DNA from: Streptomyces sp. NBC_01689
GTDB taxonomy: Bacteria; Actinomycetota; Actinomycetes; Streptomycetales; Streptomycetaceae
Direction: 5' to 3'
DNA: 64,000 bases
Assembly (NCBI RefSeq): GCF_036250675.1
Contig: NZ_CP109592.1
Coordinates: 8,432,001-8,496,000, forward strand
The position numbers were made by a program, and so were the translations under genes. The notes beneath the pieces are model-generated. The model did no database searches and was not told the origin of the DNA. It saw only the letters and a list, made by a program, of their open reading frames with translations. This document shows, piece after piece, positions 25,433 to 33,062 of this stretch (position 1 is the stretch's first letter; the number at the start of each line of letters is the position of its first letter).

Positions 25433-26307
25433 GCGGGCACAGCGACCGGCCTCTCGACTCCTCCCGCGCCACCGGTGCGGGCCCGGCCTCCACACCGGTG
25501 GCCGCCGGGACGGGGGCCGGACACCGGCGGCCCGGCCCGGCGGGACCCGTGCGGCGGCCCGCTCTGGAGATCGCCGTCACCTCACCGGCCGGAGCCCGGA
25601 CCGCCCTCGACCACGGAGCCGATCGCGTCGAACTCTGCACCGGTCTGGAGCTGGGCGGTCTGACCCCGTCGGCCGCCCTGGTGGAGGCGGTCGCCGCCGT
25701 GGGCCTGCCGGTCCAGGTACTGGTCCGCTGCCGACCGGGCGACTTCGTCCACGACGCCGAGGAGACCGCCCTGATGGCCGCCGAGGTGCGATCCGTGATC
25801 GTCTCCGGCGCCTCCGGTGTGGTGATCGGCGCGCTCACCGCCGACGGCTGCCTCGACACCGAGGCCGTCGCCCGTCTCGCGGCGGCGGCTCACGACACCG
25901 GCCGCCCGGTCGAGGTGACACTGCACCGCGCGATCGACCTGTCCTCGGATCCGGTCGCCACCGCCGCGCTGTTGCCCGCGCTGGGACTCACCCGGGTGCT
26001 CACCTCCGGCGGCGCCCCGGCCGCCGGGCAGGGACTGGACCGCCTCGCCGCCATGGTCGAGGCCGCGCCCGGCGTGCAGGTCATGGCGGGCGGCGGGGTA
26101 CGCCCCGCGGACATCCCGGCGCTGACCGCCACCGGTGTGGCGGCCGTCCACCTCTCGGCGAAGCGCCGGGCCGAACCCCGGCGCGGGGCAGCGTGGATCC
26201 CCCTCGGCGCGTCCAGCGCGTCCGCCGATCAGGACACCCACTTCGTCACCGACCCGGCCGTGGTCGCCGAGGCCAGGAGGATGCTGGAGCCGCGGACGGC
26301 GGCCTGA
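25429..26307 (+). CDS. cutC: CutC-family protein
   Basis: This TIM-barrel protein belongs to the CutC family. It has the conserved strands LEIAVTSPAGARTALDHGAD, RVELCTGLELGGLTPS, VTLHRAID and VLTSGGAPAAGQGLDRL, and it ends its barrel with VHLSAKRR. The name derives from proposed copper homeostasis in E. coli, but that role is disputed, and context here links it to a sugar or peptide catabolic cluster. Translation probably starts at GTG 25429, overlapping the M81 stop. That adds about 40 low-complexity residues, and GTG 25549 would give a more usual 252-aa protein. It is the last gene of the rightward operon. Confidence 0.9.
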   Translation: MSGHSDRPLDSSRATGAGPASTPVAAGTGAGHRRPGPAGPVRRPALEIAVTSPAGARTALDHGADRVELCTGLELGGLTPSAALVEAVAAVGLPVQVLVRCRPGDFVHDAEETALMAAEVRSVIVSGASGVVIGALTADGCLDTEAVARLAAAAHDTGRPVEVTLHRAIDLSSDPVATAALLPALGLTRVLTSGGAPAAGQGLDRLAAMVEAAPGVQVMAGGGVRPADIPALTATGVAAVHLSAKRRAEPRRGAAWIPLGASSASADQDTHFVTDPAVVAEARRMLEPRTAA

Positions 26308-26558
26308 GGGACCCGGACTCACCGACCGCTCTTCCCCGGGGAGCCCGTCGAGTCCATGGTCCGCCTCGTATCGCGGAGTCGGGCGGGGGCATTGTCCGCC
26401 GGTGGGTCCGGCCGTGCCCCGGAAGGCCGGTCCCTCCGGACCGCTCGTACCGCCGGGGTGGCGGAGGGGAGCGAACGGAGAACGGTGCCGAGCGACCCCG
26501 CGCGATCCCGTTAGACTCGTCGGCAGGCTGACCCTCGCCCCGACAGGAAGTTTCGGCG

Positions 26559-26930
26559 GTGCCCAACACACTGCAGGAAATGATCAAACGCAAGTTGGAC
26601 CAGAACGGCTGGTCCTACAGCGATGTGGCGCGCCGTGGCGGGATCTCCCGCTCGACGGTCCACCATCTGGCCACCTCGGTGCGGCTGGCGCAGCTGCCGC
26701 AGCAGACGACCTTGGAGGGCCTCGCCAAGGGGTTGGGCGTACCGGTGGGCCCGGTGCAGCGGGCCGCCGCCGAGGCCGCGGGCGTCAACCTGTACTTCGA
26801 GAACGCCCCCGAGACCACGGATCCCGAGGTGGAGATCCTGATCGCGAGTGTGCACAAGCTGACTCCGAAGGACCGTCGCCATGTGGCGGTGCTCATAGAG
26901 TCGTTGCTCCAGGAGGAGCAGGCGGAATAG
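26559..26930 (+). CDS. Small XRE-family regulator
   Basis: This 123-residue DNA-binding protein has a GTG start preceded by AGGAAG. The helix-turn-helix occupies about residues 8-60 (WSYSDVARRGGISRSTVHHL then TTLEGLAKGLGVPVGPVQRA). The C-terminal half is short and acidic (DPEVEILIASVHKLTPKDRR), probably for dimer contacts. It resembles the XRE protein encoded at 33059-33415, so two related regulators flank the M50 peptide cluster. It is convergent with that cluster's last gene, so it could act on the cluster only in trans. Confidence 0.85.
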   Translation: MPNTLQEMIKRKLDQNGWSYSDVARRGGISRSTVHHLATSVRLAQLPQQTTLEGLAKGLGVPVGPVQRAAAEAAGVNLYFENAPETTDPEVEILIASVHKLTPKDRRHVAVLIESLLQEEQAE

Positions 26931-26975
26931 GCCAGGTGCGCGTACGCCGGTCCACCGGGACCGACCGGACACCCT

Positions 26976-27203
26976 TCATCCGTCAACCGGCCTTCCCGCC
27001 ACGGCGATCCAGGTGACGACCGTCTGGACCGTGACGTGGTCGAGTTCGGCGATGTCGAAGACGGCCCGTACGTCACCGATCTGCAGCGCGACCCCGGCTG
27101 CGTCGAGAGCGGCGTACAGAAGCATGCGGTGCGCCTGGCCCGCGAGGAAGACGCCGGCCGTGCGGGGGGAGGCGTCAGCGGCGAAGGGTGGAGTGGAGTA
27201 CAT
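26976..27203 (-). CDS. Small hypothetical protein (75 aa)
   Basis: The predicted product is Ala/Val-rich with mild hydrophobicity (VFLAGQAHRMLLYAALDAAG, VQTVVTWIAVAGRP). It has no signal peptide pattern and no recognised family. It starts at ATG 27203 with only a weak ribosome-binding site. It follows the secreted protein gene by 86 bp, but a stem-loop lies between them, so it may be expressed separately or at reduced level. It could be the last gene of the peptide cluster. Confidence 0.5.
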   Translation of the reverse strand: MYSTPPFAADASPRTAGVFLAGQAHRMLLYAALDAAGVALQIGDVRAVFDIAELDHVTVQTVVTWIAVAGRPVDG

Positions 27204-27244
27204 GCGTCCGTGCCGTTTCTGGGAGGGCGGGTCGACCGGACGGC

Positions 27245-27275
27245 CCGGGGCTGCGAAGGGAGTTCGCGGCCCCGG
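27245..27275 (-). terminator. Stem-loop downstream of the secreted protein gene
   Basis: CCGGGGC-T-GCGAA and TTCGC-G-GCCCCGG pair over 13 positions (one T-G wobble) with a 5-nt loop. It begins 15 bp past the secreted protein stop and is a likely terminator or attenuator. Confidence 0.7.
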
Positions 27276-27289
27276 ACTGCCGGGCCGGG

Positions 27290-27970
27290 CTAGCGGACGT
27301 GGCGATGCATCGTCACCGTGGGATCGAAGTCGGCCAGGGGGTCGCTGCCGCCGCCCCGAGGAGCGCGTGCCGCCTCCCGGTCCAGGACGGTCTTGACCTC
27401 ACGGGCGAGTTCGTCGGCGTACTGCCTGATCCGGTCGACCGGCAGGCTCGACGACCGCAGGGCCGCGGCGCGTCGGCCCAGGCCGGCGAGTTCGTCGCGG
27501 GCCCGGCCGCTCAGGGTGAACGCTCGTGGGGTGGCGACGACGAACTGGTAGGACCCGGCGAACGTCTCGCAGCCGGCGCAGTGTTCGTTGAGCGCCCGGC
27601 TGATGTTGGTGGTGTTGATGAGCCGGGCGTTGCGGCCGGAGGTGGTGACGATCTGGAAGGACAGGGCGATCGAGCGGCACGGAGCGTGCGGAGAGCAGGC
27701 GACGGACTCCGCCGTGGCACGGTTGTTGGCCGTCACGGCGACGGACGGACCGTACTCGTGGACCCGGAAGGTCTCGTCGAACTGACGCACATGGGTACGG
27801 TCGGCGCGGCTGTGTGCCAGGTCCACGGCGGTCGCGACGTCGTGGGAGATGCCGAGTCCGGTGGCGGCGGACGCCGTACTGGTGGTCATGGCGAGGCCGG
27901 CGCCGGCGGCCATGCTGAGGCTCACGGCCGTTTTGGCGACGGTGCCGGTGTGCGGCTTGCGGTGATTCAT
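27290..27970 (-). CDS. Secreted four-cysteine protein of the M50 cluster
   Basis: This 226-residue exported protein has an N-terminal signal peptide (NHRKPHTGTVAKTAVSLSMA then a small-residue core, cleavage near ASA-AT, residues 34-36). The mature part has two cysteine pairs, VACSPHAPCRS and EHCAGCETF, probably two disulphides. It also has beta-rich segments (SIALSFQIVTTSGRN, GSYQFVVATPRAF) and a helical, charged C-terminus (DRIRQYADELAREVKTVLDR). I recognise no family. It is separated by only 33 bp from the M50 protease gene and has an AGGAGAGGT ribosome-binding site, so it belongs to that operon. A role as an extracytoplasmic partner of the peptide or protease is inferred from position. Confidence 0.8.
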   Translation of the reverse strand: MNHRKPHTGTVAKTAVSLSMAAGAGLAMTTSTASAATGLGISHDVATAVDLAHSRADRTHVRQFDETFRVHEYGPSVAVTANNRATAESVACSPHAPCRSIALSFQIVTTSGRNARLINTTNISRALNEHCAGCETFAGSYQFVVATPRAFTLSGRARDELAGLGRRAAALRSSSLPVDRIRQYADELAREVKTVLDREAARAPRGGGSDPLADFDPTVTMHRHVR

Positions 27971-28003
27971 GTACCTCTCCTGGGATGGTGCGGTGGCCCT
28001 GGG

Positions 28004-29929
28004 TCAGGACGGGCCGGGGCTCGCCGACGTCGGTGCGGTGGTCGACGGTGAAGCGGTCACGGAGGGTGGTGCGGAGGACGCGGATGCCGAGGCCGTCGGA
28101 CTGGTGGAGGGCGTGACCGTGGAGGTGGCGCCCGGGGGTGAGACGTGCGGGGCCGACGGGGAGGACGTCGTGCGCGCGGTGGACGGCGGTGGTGTTCCGG
28201 GGTGGGCGCCGGCAGTGCCGGTCGGCGGGGCTGATGTCCCGACGGTCTCGGGACCGTTGCCCGCGGTGATGGCGCCGGGGTGCCTGACGGGAAGCGGGTC
28301 CGGGGAAGGCGGCGCGGCCGGACTGCCGGTCGGACGAGGGGCGTGCGCGCTCTCCGTGGCTCCGGTCCGGGGGACTCCGGGCTGCAGGAGAGGGGCCGCC
28401 GGCGCCGAGCGGGGAAGCGGCTCGGGCGTCATGCCCTGCCACCAGGCCGCGGCGAGAGCGCAGACCCCGACGCAGCTCGCGGCTCCCAGGGCGAGCCGCA
28501 GCGCGGGCTTGCCCTGGGTCGCCTTGAGGGCCGCCCGGACCAGTCGTACCAGCACCCTCCCGATGAGATAGGCGCCGCCGACCATGGGACATGCGAGCAT
28601 CAGGGCCCCGATGACGCCGACGGTGCCCGCGGCCGGGTGGCCCGCGCCGAATGCGTCGATCGTGCCGAGCGACTGGTCGACGAGGCCACGGAAAGCGGTC
28701 GTGACGATGCGTGGGAGATTCCACAGTGCGTAGGCCGCCTCGGCGATCAGCAGCGGAATCATCGTCAGCACCCAGGTGGCGACGATGGTGCGTGCGGAGC
28801 GTTTGAGTCCCACGGTCTCGGCGGGTGCGCGACCGGGGAGCAGGCTCAGCAGGATCGGCTTGACCTTGCCGAACAGATCGGGGACACCGGCCAGGTCGCC
28901 GAGGATGTAGTAGCCGTCCAGCCGCAGGGCCGGCATCAGCTGTTCCAGGATCTCGAAGTGCGCGAGGTAGACGGAGGCCAGGAAGAAGGGCTGATCGGTG
29001 AGGAGATAGCAGGCGGCGAGAACGAGCATGAAGACGGCGTTGAAGTAGACGCCGCCCAGGCCGGTGCGCAGCCGCCCCCCTCTGTTGATCCGGTAGACGT
29101 CGGTGACGTCGGTGTAGAGGGCAGGCCAGATCAGATAGATGCCGCACCCGATCTTCCCCGGGACGGCCCCGCTGTATCTGCAGGCTGAGGCATGGCCGAA
29201 CTCGTGGAAGAGGAGCGAGGCGACGGTGAGCAGGAACACCGCGAGCATCCACAGGGGTTGCTCCAGCACCTGCAACAGGGGAGTCATGGCCCCGTGGACC
29301 GCGAAGAGCCAGATGTCGACGGCAGCGGTGCCCGCCAGGGCGAGAGCCACGATCCACGGCCGGTGCAGCCAGCTGAGCGCCGAGGCGATACGGGCCACCC
29401 GTGCCTCGTTGAAGATCACCCGGTGCCCGCGCAGGGACAGCAGGAGATCCGACCTGGGCGCCTTCTCGCACTCCTGGGCCGGCCGGCCCAGCGGGACGGT
29501 CACTCCGAGGGGGGTGAGTCTGTTGTCGACGAGGTACGCGATGTTCTCGGCGGTGACCTCGGAGCCGTACCGGCCGCAGACACGATGGGAGATGGTCTCC
29601 GTGTCGCGGGTGCCGTCGATGGAGCTGACGACGAGGTAGAGCAGGCGGGAGAGCAGGAGGACCTGGCCGTCGCCCCGGCGGACGACGTATCTGCGGTCGG
29701 TGAAACCCGAACCCTGGTATTCGCCGAGGGTCCGCAGCCCGTGGGTGAGATGGGGAACGGGTGGGGCGCTCACCGACGCGGGGATGCCGGATGCGCCGTC
29801 CTCCGGAGCGGTGGTGAACGACTCCGGGAGCCATACGGTCCCGGTGGTCGTGGCGGGCGCGGCATCGCCGGGGGCCGGGCGCGTTCCCGTTCGGCCCTGC
29901 GGGATGTCGTGTTCAGTGGGCGGCGTCAT
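28004..29929 (-). CDS. M50-type membrane metalloprotease with PqqD-like N-terminus
   Basis: This 641-residue polytopic protein has three parts. Residues about 55-140 (LRTLGEYQGSGFTDRRYVVR, then LLLSRLLYLVVSSIDGTRD and later NIAYLVDNRLTPLG) look like a PqqD/RRE-type winged helix, as in YydH-like peptide proteases. A membrane core of roughly eight helices (about 175-500) contains the zinc site LLFHEFGHASACRYSG and a downstream LRLDGYYILGDL, the usual third-ligand motif of M50 enzymes. The last 130 residues are a Pro/Ser/Thr-rich external tail. The family cuts peptides within or beside the membrane. The ATG at 29929 follows GGAGAAGTG. It lies behind a precursor-like gene and before a secreted protein gene. 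Confidence 0.88.
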   Translation of the reverse strand: MTPPTEHDIPQGRTGTRPAPGDAAPATTTGTVWLPESFTTAPEDGASGIPASVSAPPVPHLTHGLRTLGEYQGSGFTDRRYVVRRGDGQVLLLSRLLYLVVSSIDGTRDTETISHRVCGRYGSEVTAENIAYLVDNRLTPLGVTVPLGRPAQECEKAPRSDLLLSLRGHRVIFNEARVARIASALSWLHRPWIVALALAGTAAVDIWLFAVHGAMTPLLQVLEQPLWMLAVFLLTVASLLFHEFGHASACRYSGAVPGKIGCGIYLIWPALYTDVTDVYRINRGGRLRTGLGGVYFNAVFMLVLAACYLLTDQPFFLASVYLAHFEILEQLMPALRLDGYYILGDLAGVPDLFGKVKPILLSLLPGRAPAETVGLKRSARTIVATWVLTMIPLLIAEAAYALWNLPRIVTTAFRGLVDQSLGTIDAFGAGHPAAGTVGVIGALMLACPMVGGAYLIGRVLVRLVRAALKATQGKPALRLALGAASCVGVCALAAAWWQGMTPEPLPRSAPAAPLLQPGVPRTGATESAHAPRPTGSPAAPPSPDPLPVRHPGAITAGNGPETVGTSAPPTGTAGAHPGTPPPSTARTTSSPSAPHVSPPGATSTVTPSTSPTASASASSAPPSVTASPSTTAPTSASPGPS

Positions 29930-30064
29930 CACTTCTCCACGGCGCGACTGGCGCCTGGTGTGTACGTGGCTTCTGTCCGCCCCTTCGCGAGGCGTGGGAG
30001 AGGCGGCGGGAGCCTCGGCACCGGATGCCCCCGGCCGAGCCGATGTCGACGGTGGCTCGGGGGC

Positions 30065-30099
30065 GTTGCGGGGCGGGGCGGAGAGACCCGCCCCGCAAC
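30065..30099 (-). terminator. Strong hairpin between peptide gene and M50 gene
   Basis: GTTGCGGGGCGGG and CCCGCCCCGCAAC form a perfect 13-bp stem with a 9-nt loop, 10 bp downstream of the peptide gene stop and 136 bp before the protease start. It fits an attenuator that lets the small peptide be made in excess of its protease. Confidence 0.8.
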
Positions 30100-30108
30100 G
30101 TCGGCGTG

Positions 30109-30321
30109 CTACTGGTGAACGCTGATGGCCTGCGAAGCCTGGGACTGCGCGACGGCGAGCGGCGAGAACTGGTTCACGGCCGCGGACTCGTTGTGGGCGT
30201 CCAGGTTCGCCACCTTCTTCGAGACGGAGGTCATCCTGGTGAGGTTGAACGAGAACCGGGCCAGCGCCTCGCGGCCGGGCAGGAGTTCGGCGGTCTCGGC
30301 CTCGAGCTGACTGATGTTCAT
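30109..30321 (-). CDS. Precursor-like small peptide (70 aa)
   Basis: The 70-residue product has an acidic, leader-like first part (NISQLEAETAELLPGREALA) and a second part rich in Asn, Ser, Gln, Val and Ala (NLDAHNESAAVNQF, SPLAVAQSQASQAISVHQ), with no cysteine. It has no Sec signal. The ATG at 30321 has AAGGG 8 bp upstream; an ATG 15 bp earlier and a start at 30357 are in frame. The leader/core division, position upstream of an M50 protease with an RRE-like region, and the attenuator-like hairpin behind it together suggest a ribosomal peptide precursor. No lanthionine, radical SAM, YcaO or methyltransferase gene adjoins, so modification beyond cleavage is not supported. Confidence 0.7.
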   Translation of the reverse strand: MNISQLEAETAELLPGREALARFSFNLTRMTSVSKKVANLDAHNESAAVNQFSPLAVAQSQASQAISVHQ

Positions 30322-30979
30322 TTGGATACCCTTCATAGATGTAGGTGTCTGCGGCACGGAAGCGGGTCGCTGACTCGGAAGTCACTCCCGCGGATCGATC
30401 CCCCCGCGGGTCCGACCGACGAGGCCGCCTGGCCGGCGGTTCGCCGGTCCGCTCCCGTGCCCGGGTCCGGACAAGTCGCCTGCTCTCGCCGGCCGGGGCG
30501 TGGGGCGCCCCGGCCGGCGAGGTCCTGAACGGCAGATCCACGAAAGGGAACACGCTGGTGTGTTCGCGTTCTGCCGTCCAGAGACTCAGGACGTTCTGTC
30601 CGGAGGTCCTGGACGGTAATGGAAGGCGGGCGCCTTGCGCAAACCCTCCATACCCGACATTCGTTCAAAGTCGTGCGCCTGTTCTGGTCGTGACGGAGTG
30701 TCACCGCGGGACGGCCCGCGAAGTGCCTGGTCGGAGCGGGGGTCCGTCCGGACCGGCGCACCCGTGCGTCCCCGAACGGGCGTCGAATCCCGAACTGGCG
30801 TCGACCGCTGGGGCGTTGCGCCGTCCACGGATTCGACCGCCCGGTGGCCGGCCGGGTCGCGGACGCGCGTAGAACCCGGGCTCGGCCGGGGCGCGCCCGG
30901 TCACGCCCGCTTCACCGGTCCGCCTGCTCCACGGGAGTGTCCCCGGCGCGGGAGTGGGTCGTCCGTCGCGCTCCGGAGG
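30322..30979. other. Long upstream region of the peptide cluster, no gene recognised
   Basis: These 658 bp separate the peptide gene from a small minus-strand gene. No frame looks coding. A dyad (CAGGACGTTCTGTCCGGAGG followed by TCCTGG) lies near 30585-30612, and a less GC-rich stretch at 30640-30690 includes TTTGAACGAATG on the minus strand. Either may belong to the promoter of the leftward peptide operon, but no firm -10/-35 pair can be named. Confidence 0.45.
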
Positions 30980-31237
30980 TCACCGGAACCGGTAGACCGC
31001 GAGGATGTCCCCTTCGGCGACCACGTAGGAATCGGGAAGCCAGGTGCCGAAGGTGAGCATGGCGGCCCGCAGGCACTGCAGTTCCGTGGCGTTCAGGACG
31101 ACGTGCGCCGCCTTGAGCACGTCGGTCCAGCCCGGGTCCCAGGCAGCCGGACGCGATGTCCCGGGGAGGAAGATCACCGGTTCTCCGACACCGCCGCGCA
31201 CCACGGCGGTCACCGACGATCCCTGTACGAAGAGCAC
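30980..31237 (-). CDS. Small hypothetical protein (85 aa)
   Basis: This short soluble protein has a GTG start preceded by GAGAGG at 8 bp. It is beta-rich at both ends (LFVQGSSVTAVVRGGVGEPV and DSYVVAEGDILAVYRFR), with a middle helix carrying HVVLNATELQCLRAAML. I recognise no family. It sits between the peptide cluster and the XRE-sigma operon, in the same orientation but about 190 bp from the latter, so it may be a separate transcript. Confidence 0.6.
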   Translation of the reverse strand: MLFVQGSSVTAVVRGGVGEPVIFLPGTSRPAAWDPGWTDVLKAAHVVLNATELQCLRAAMLTFGTWLPDSYVVAEGDILAVYRFR

Positions 31238-31322
31238 GTGAACAGCCTCTCGACGGAGCGGAATTCGTGACCCGCCGTACCTGAGTGACACACGAGGAGA
31301 TCCGGGCCCGCTCCTGTGCGGT

Positions 31323-31357
31323 CACACGGCACACGGCACACGGCACACGGCACACAC
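31323..31357. repeat. Heptanucleotide tandem repeat (CACACGG)n
   Basis: Four perfect copies of the 7-bp unit and a fifth partial one lie between the operon end at 31429 and the small gene at 31237. Nothing is encoded across it with confidence. Confidence 0.85.
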
Positions 31358-31428
31358 GTCACACGTGCCGTCGCCGGAGGCGTGTGCCGGCGGTGGGTCG
31401 GCACAGCCGGACGGGGAGGGGCGCGGCT

Positions 31429-32454
31429 CTACGCGGTGGGGACGAGCGGGCCGTTGGCGGTCACCACGGAGGGGAACGGGTAGTGGGGGCCGTCGGTGCC
31501 GTGAAGGGTGAGGAGAGGGGTCTCGTCCTCTTGGCAGTGACCCAGGTAGTGCCATCTCTGGCCGTGGCGGTCGCTGTGGTCGAGGGCCAGGTCGTAGACG
31601 CGGCCGCCGAGGCAGTAGGGGATCTCGGCGGTCCGGACGGCTTGCTCGAGCAGGCGGGGGACACCGTGTGCGGTGAGGTGGATGCCGACTTCGTCGATCT
31701 CTCCGGAGGCGACCTGGGCCTCCCCGCTGCGGTGGGTGTGCGCGGCGGGTGGCGCGCCGACGGCGGTGAGCCAGTACTCCCAGTCCTCGAGCGCGAGGGC
31801 GCGGATCTGGACGGTGACGCGTTCGTCGTCCGAGGCGATGTGGGTGAGTTCGAGGCGGTGGGCGTGCGCGGCCCTGAGCCGGTCCGCGGTGGCGGCCGTC
31901 CGGTTGACGACCTCCCAGCGGGCGGCGTGTTCGTGGTGTGCCGTCCCGTCGCCGGTTTCGCCGGTGTCGTCCCGTGCGGCGGTCGTGGCCGGTTGCTCGG
32001 TGGGGGACGGGTGGGGCGTGCCGCCCGGAATCCCGTGCGGGTGAGCGGTGCCGTCGGCGACGGGAGTCCGCCGGTCGGCACGGGGGAGGACCATCGTGCC
32101 CCGGAGTGCGACGATCGGGGGGTGGGGGATCCAGGAGTCGCCGGCGGGTCGCACGTCGGCGGCGTCCGTGGGAGCCCGGCGCGGTGCGGGCGGGCGCGCC
32201 GGTCCGGTGGCGAGCTGGGTGAGCGCCCGCTCCGCCGCCGTGGGCTCGGAGGGAACGGGCTGAGGCGCGGCGGTCGCGGGGGCGAAGTCGGTTTGTGGCC
32301 GGTCTCGTTGGTCCGGTGATCCGAGAGGGAGGGCGCCGCCCGTGTCGACCAGGCGGCCCAGGGCGTCGAGTTCGGCGATGAAGGTGTGGGCCAACCGGCC
32401 CAGACGTCTGGTGAGTTCCTCGATGTCGGTGTGGTTCTCGGGGGTGGCGGTCAT
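31429..32454 (-). CDS. Uncharacterised protein of the XRE-sigma operon (possibly BN159_2729 family)
   Basis: This 341-residue soluble protein has a helical N-terminus (IEELTRRLGRLAHTFIAELD), a long Pro/Thr/Arg-rich linker (about 60-190) and a conserved-looking C-terminal domain. That domain carries the patterns ALEDWEYWLTAVGAP, GRVYDLALDHSDRHGQRWHY and ending TDGPHYPFPSVVTANGPLVP. I believe this matches the Streptomyces family labelled BN159_2729, whose function is unknown; this is from memory. Its ATG overlaps the sigma-factor stop (ATGA), so it is probably made with the sigma factor and could be its partner or anti-sigma-like regulator, though it lacks the zinc anti-sigma motif and membrane helices. 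Confidence 0.75.
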   Translation of the reverse strand: MTATPENHTDIEELTRRLGRLAHTFIAELDALGRLVDTGGALPLGSPDQRDRPQTDFAPATAAPQPVPSEPTAAERALTQLATGPARPPAPRRAPTDAADVRPAGDSWIPHPPIVALRGTMVLPRADRRTPVADGTAHPHGIPGGTPHPSPTEQPATTAARDDTGETGDGTAHHEHAARWEVVNRTAATADRLRAAHAHRLELTHIASDDERVTVQIRALALEDWEYWLTAVGAPPAAHTHRSGEAQVASGEIDEVGIHLTAHGVPRLLEQAVRTAEIPYCLGGRVYDLALDHSDRHGQRWHYLGHCQEDETPLLTLHGTDGPHYPFPSVVTANGPLVPTA

Positions 32455-33062
32455 GCTGTGGCTCCCGTGCAGGCCTTGCGCAATGAGTTCAGTGCGCGCC
32501 ATTGGAGGGTCTTGACGGCTCCGGTGGTGGTGCCCAGCGTGCGGGCGGTTTCGACGATGGACATCTCTCCCAGGAAGCGGAGCCGGATGACGGCCTGCTG
32601 ACGTGGCGTGATGTCCGAGAGGACGTCGTGCAGATCGTCGATGTCCAAGGTGCTGAGGACGGTGTCCTCGGCGGTGTTGACCGGAGGGGTCCAGAGGTCG
32701 CCGACCAGGGTGATCTGGTCGACGAAAGTGAGGTGCCGCGTGGAGGCGCCCCGGAAATGGTCGGCGACCACGTTGCGGGCGATGGTGCACAACCAGGCGC
32801 GGATGGGTGTGCCGTTCCAGCGGAACGTGGCGATCTTGTTCCACGCCTTGACGAAGACGTCCGAGGTGAGGTCTTCGGTCAGGGCGGCGTTGGATCTGGC
32901 CCGCTGTCTGATGAACGCCGCGATCACGTCGCGATGCAGCCGGTACAACTCGCCGAACGCGTCGGGATCGCCCTGCCGGGCACGGGTGATGAGAGCCGGC
33001 TCCCCGGGGACCTGAACCTCCGTGGTGCGGGGGCCGGTCGCGGTACGGGTCTGGGTGGTCAA
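32451..33062 (-). CDS. ECF-type RNA polymerase sigma factor
   Basis: This 203-residue sigma factor has region 2 (ITRARQGDPDAFGELYRLHR ... TSDVFVKAWNKIATFRWNGT then RAWLCTIARNVVADHFRG) and region 4 (LSDITPRQQAVIRLRFLGEM ... SIVETARTLGTTTGAVKTLQ). Both match sigma-70 family ECF proteins. Translation probably starts at TTG 33062, which overlaps the stop of the XRE gene (TTGA) and has GGGAGC at the right spacing. No ATG or GTG fits. No typical zinc-binding anti-sigma gene adjoins; control may come from the XRE gene upstream or the protein downstream. Its target promoters are unknown. Confidence 0.9.
   Translation of the reverse strand: MTTQTRTATGPRTTEVQVPGEPALITRARQGDPDAFGELYRLHRDVIAAFIRQRARSNAALTEDLTSDVFVKAWNKIATFRWNGTPIRAWLCTIARNVVADHFRGASTRHLTFVDQITLVGDLWTPPVNTAEDTVLSTLDIDDLHDVLSDITPRQQAVIRLRFLGEMSIVETARTLGTTTGAVKTLQWRALNSLRKACTGATA

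Noticed and set aside
28004..30321. Assigning the M50 cluster as a daptide biosynthesis locus
   Set aside because: Daptide clusters also need aminotransferase, dehydrogenase/decarboxylase and methyltransferase genes, none of which adjoin, and the peptide lacks the expected C-terminal Thr.
29930..30553. N-terminal extension of the M50 protease frame across the peptide gene
   Set aside because: It would overlap the peptide gene and the hairpin. The ATG at 29929 has a strong ribosome-binding site at the right distance.
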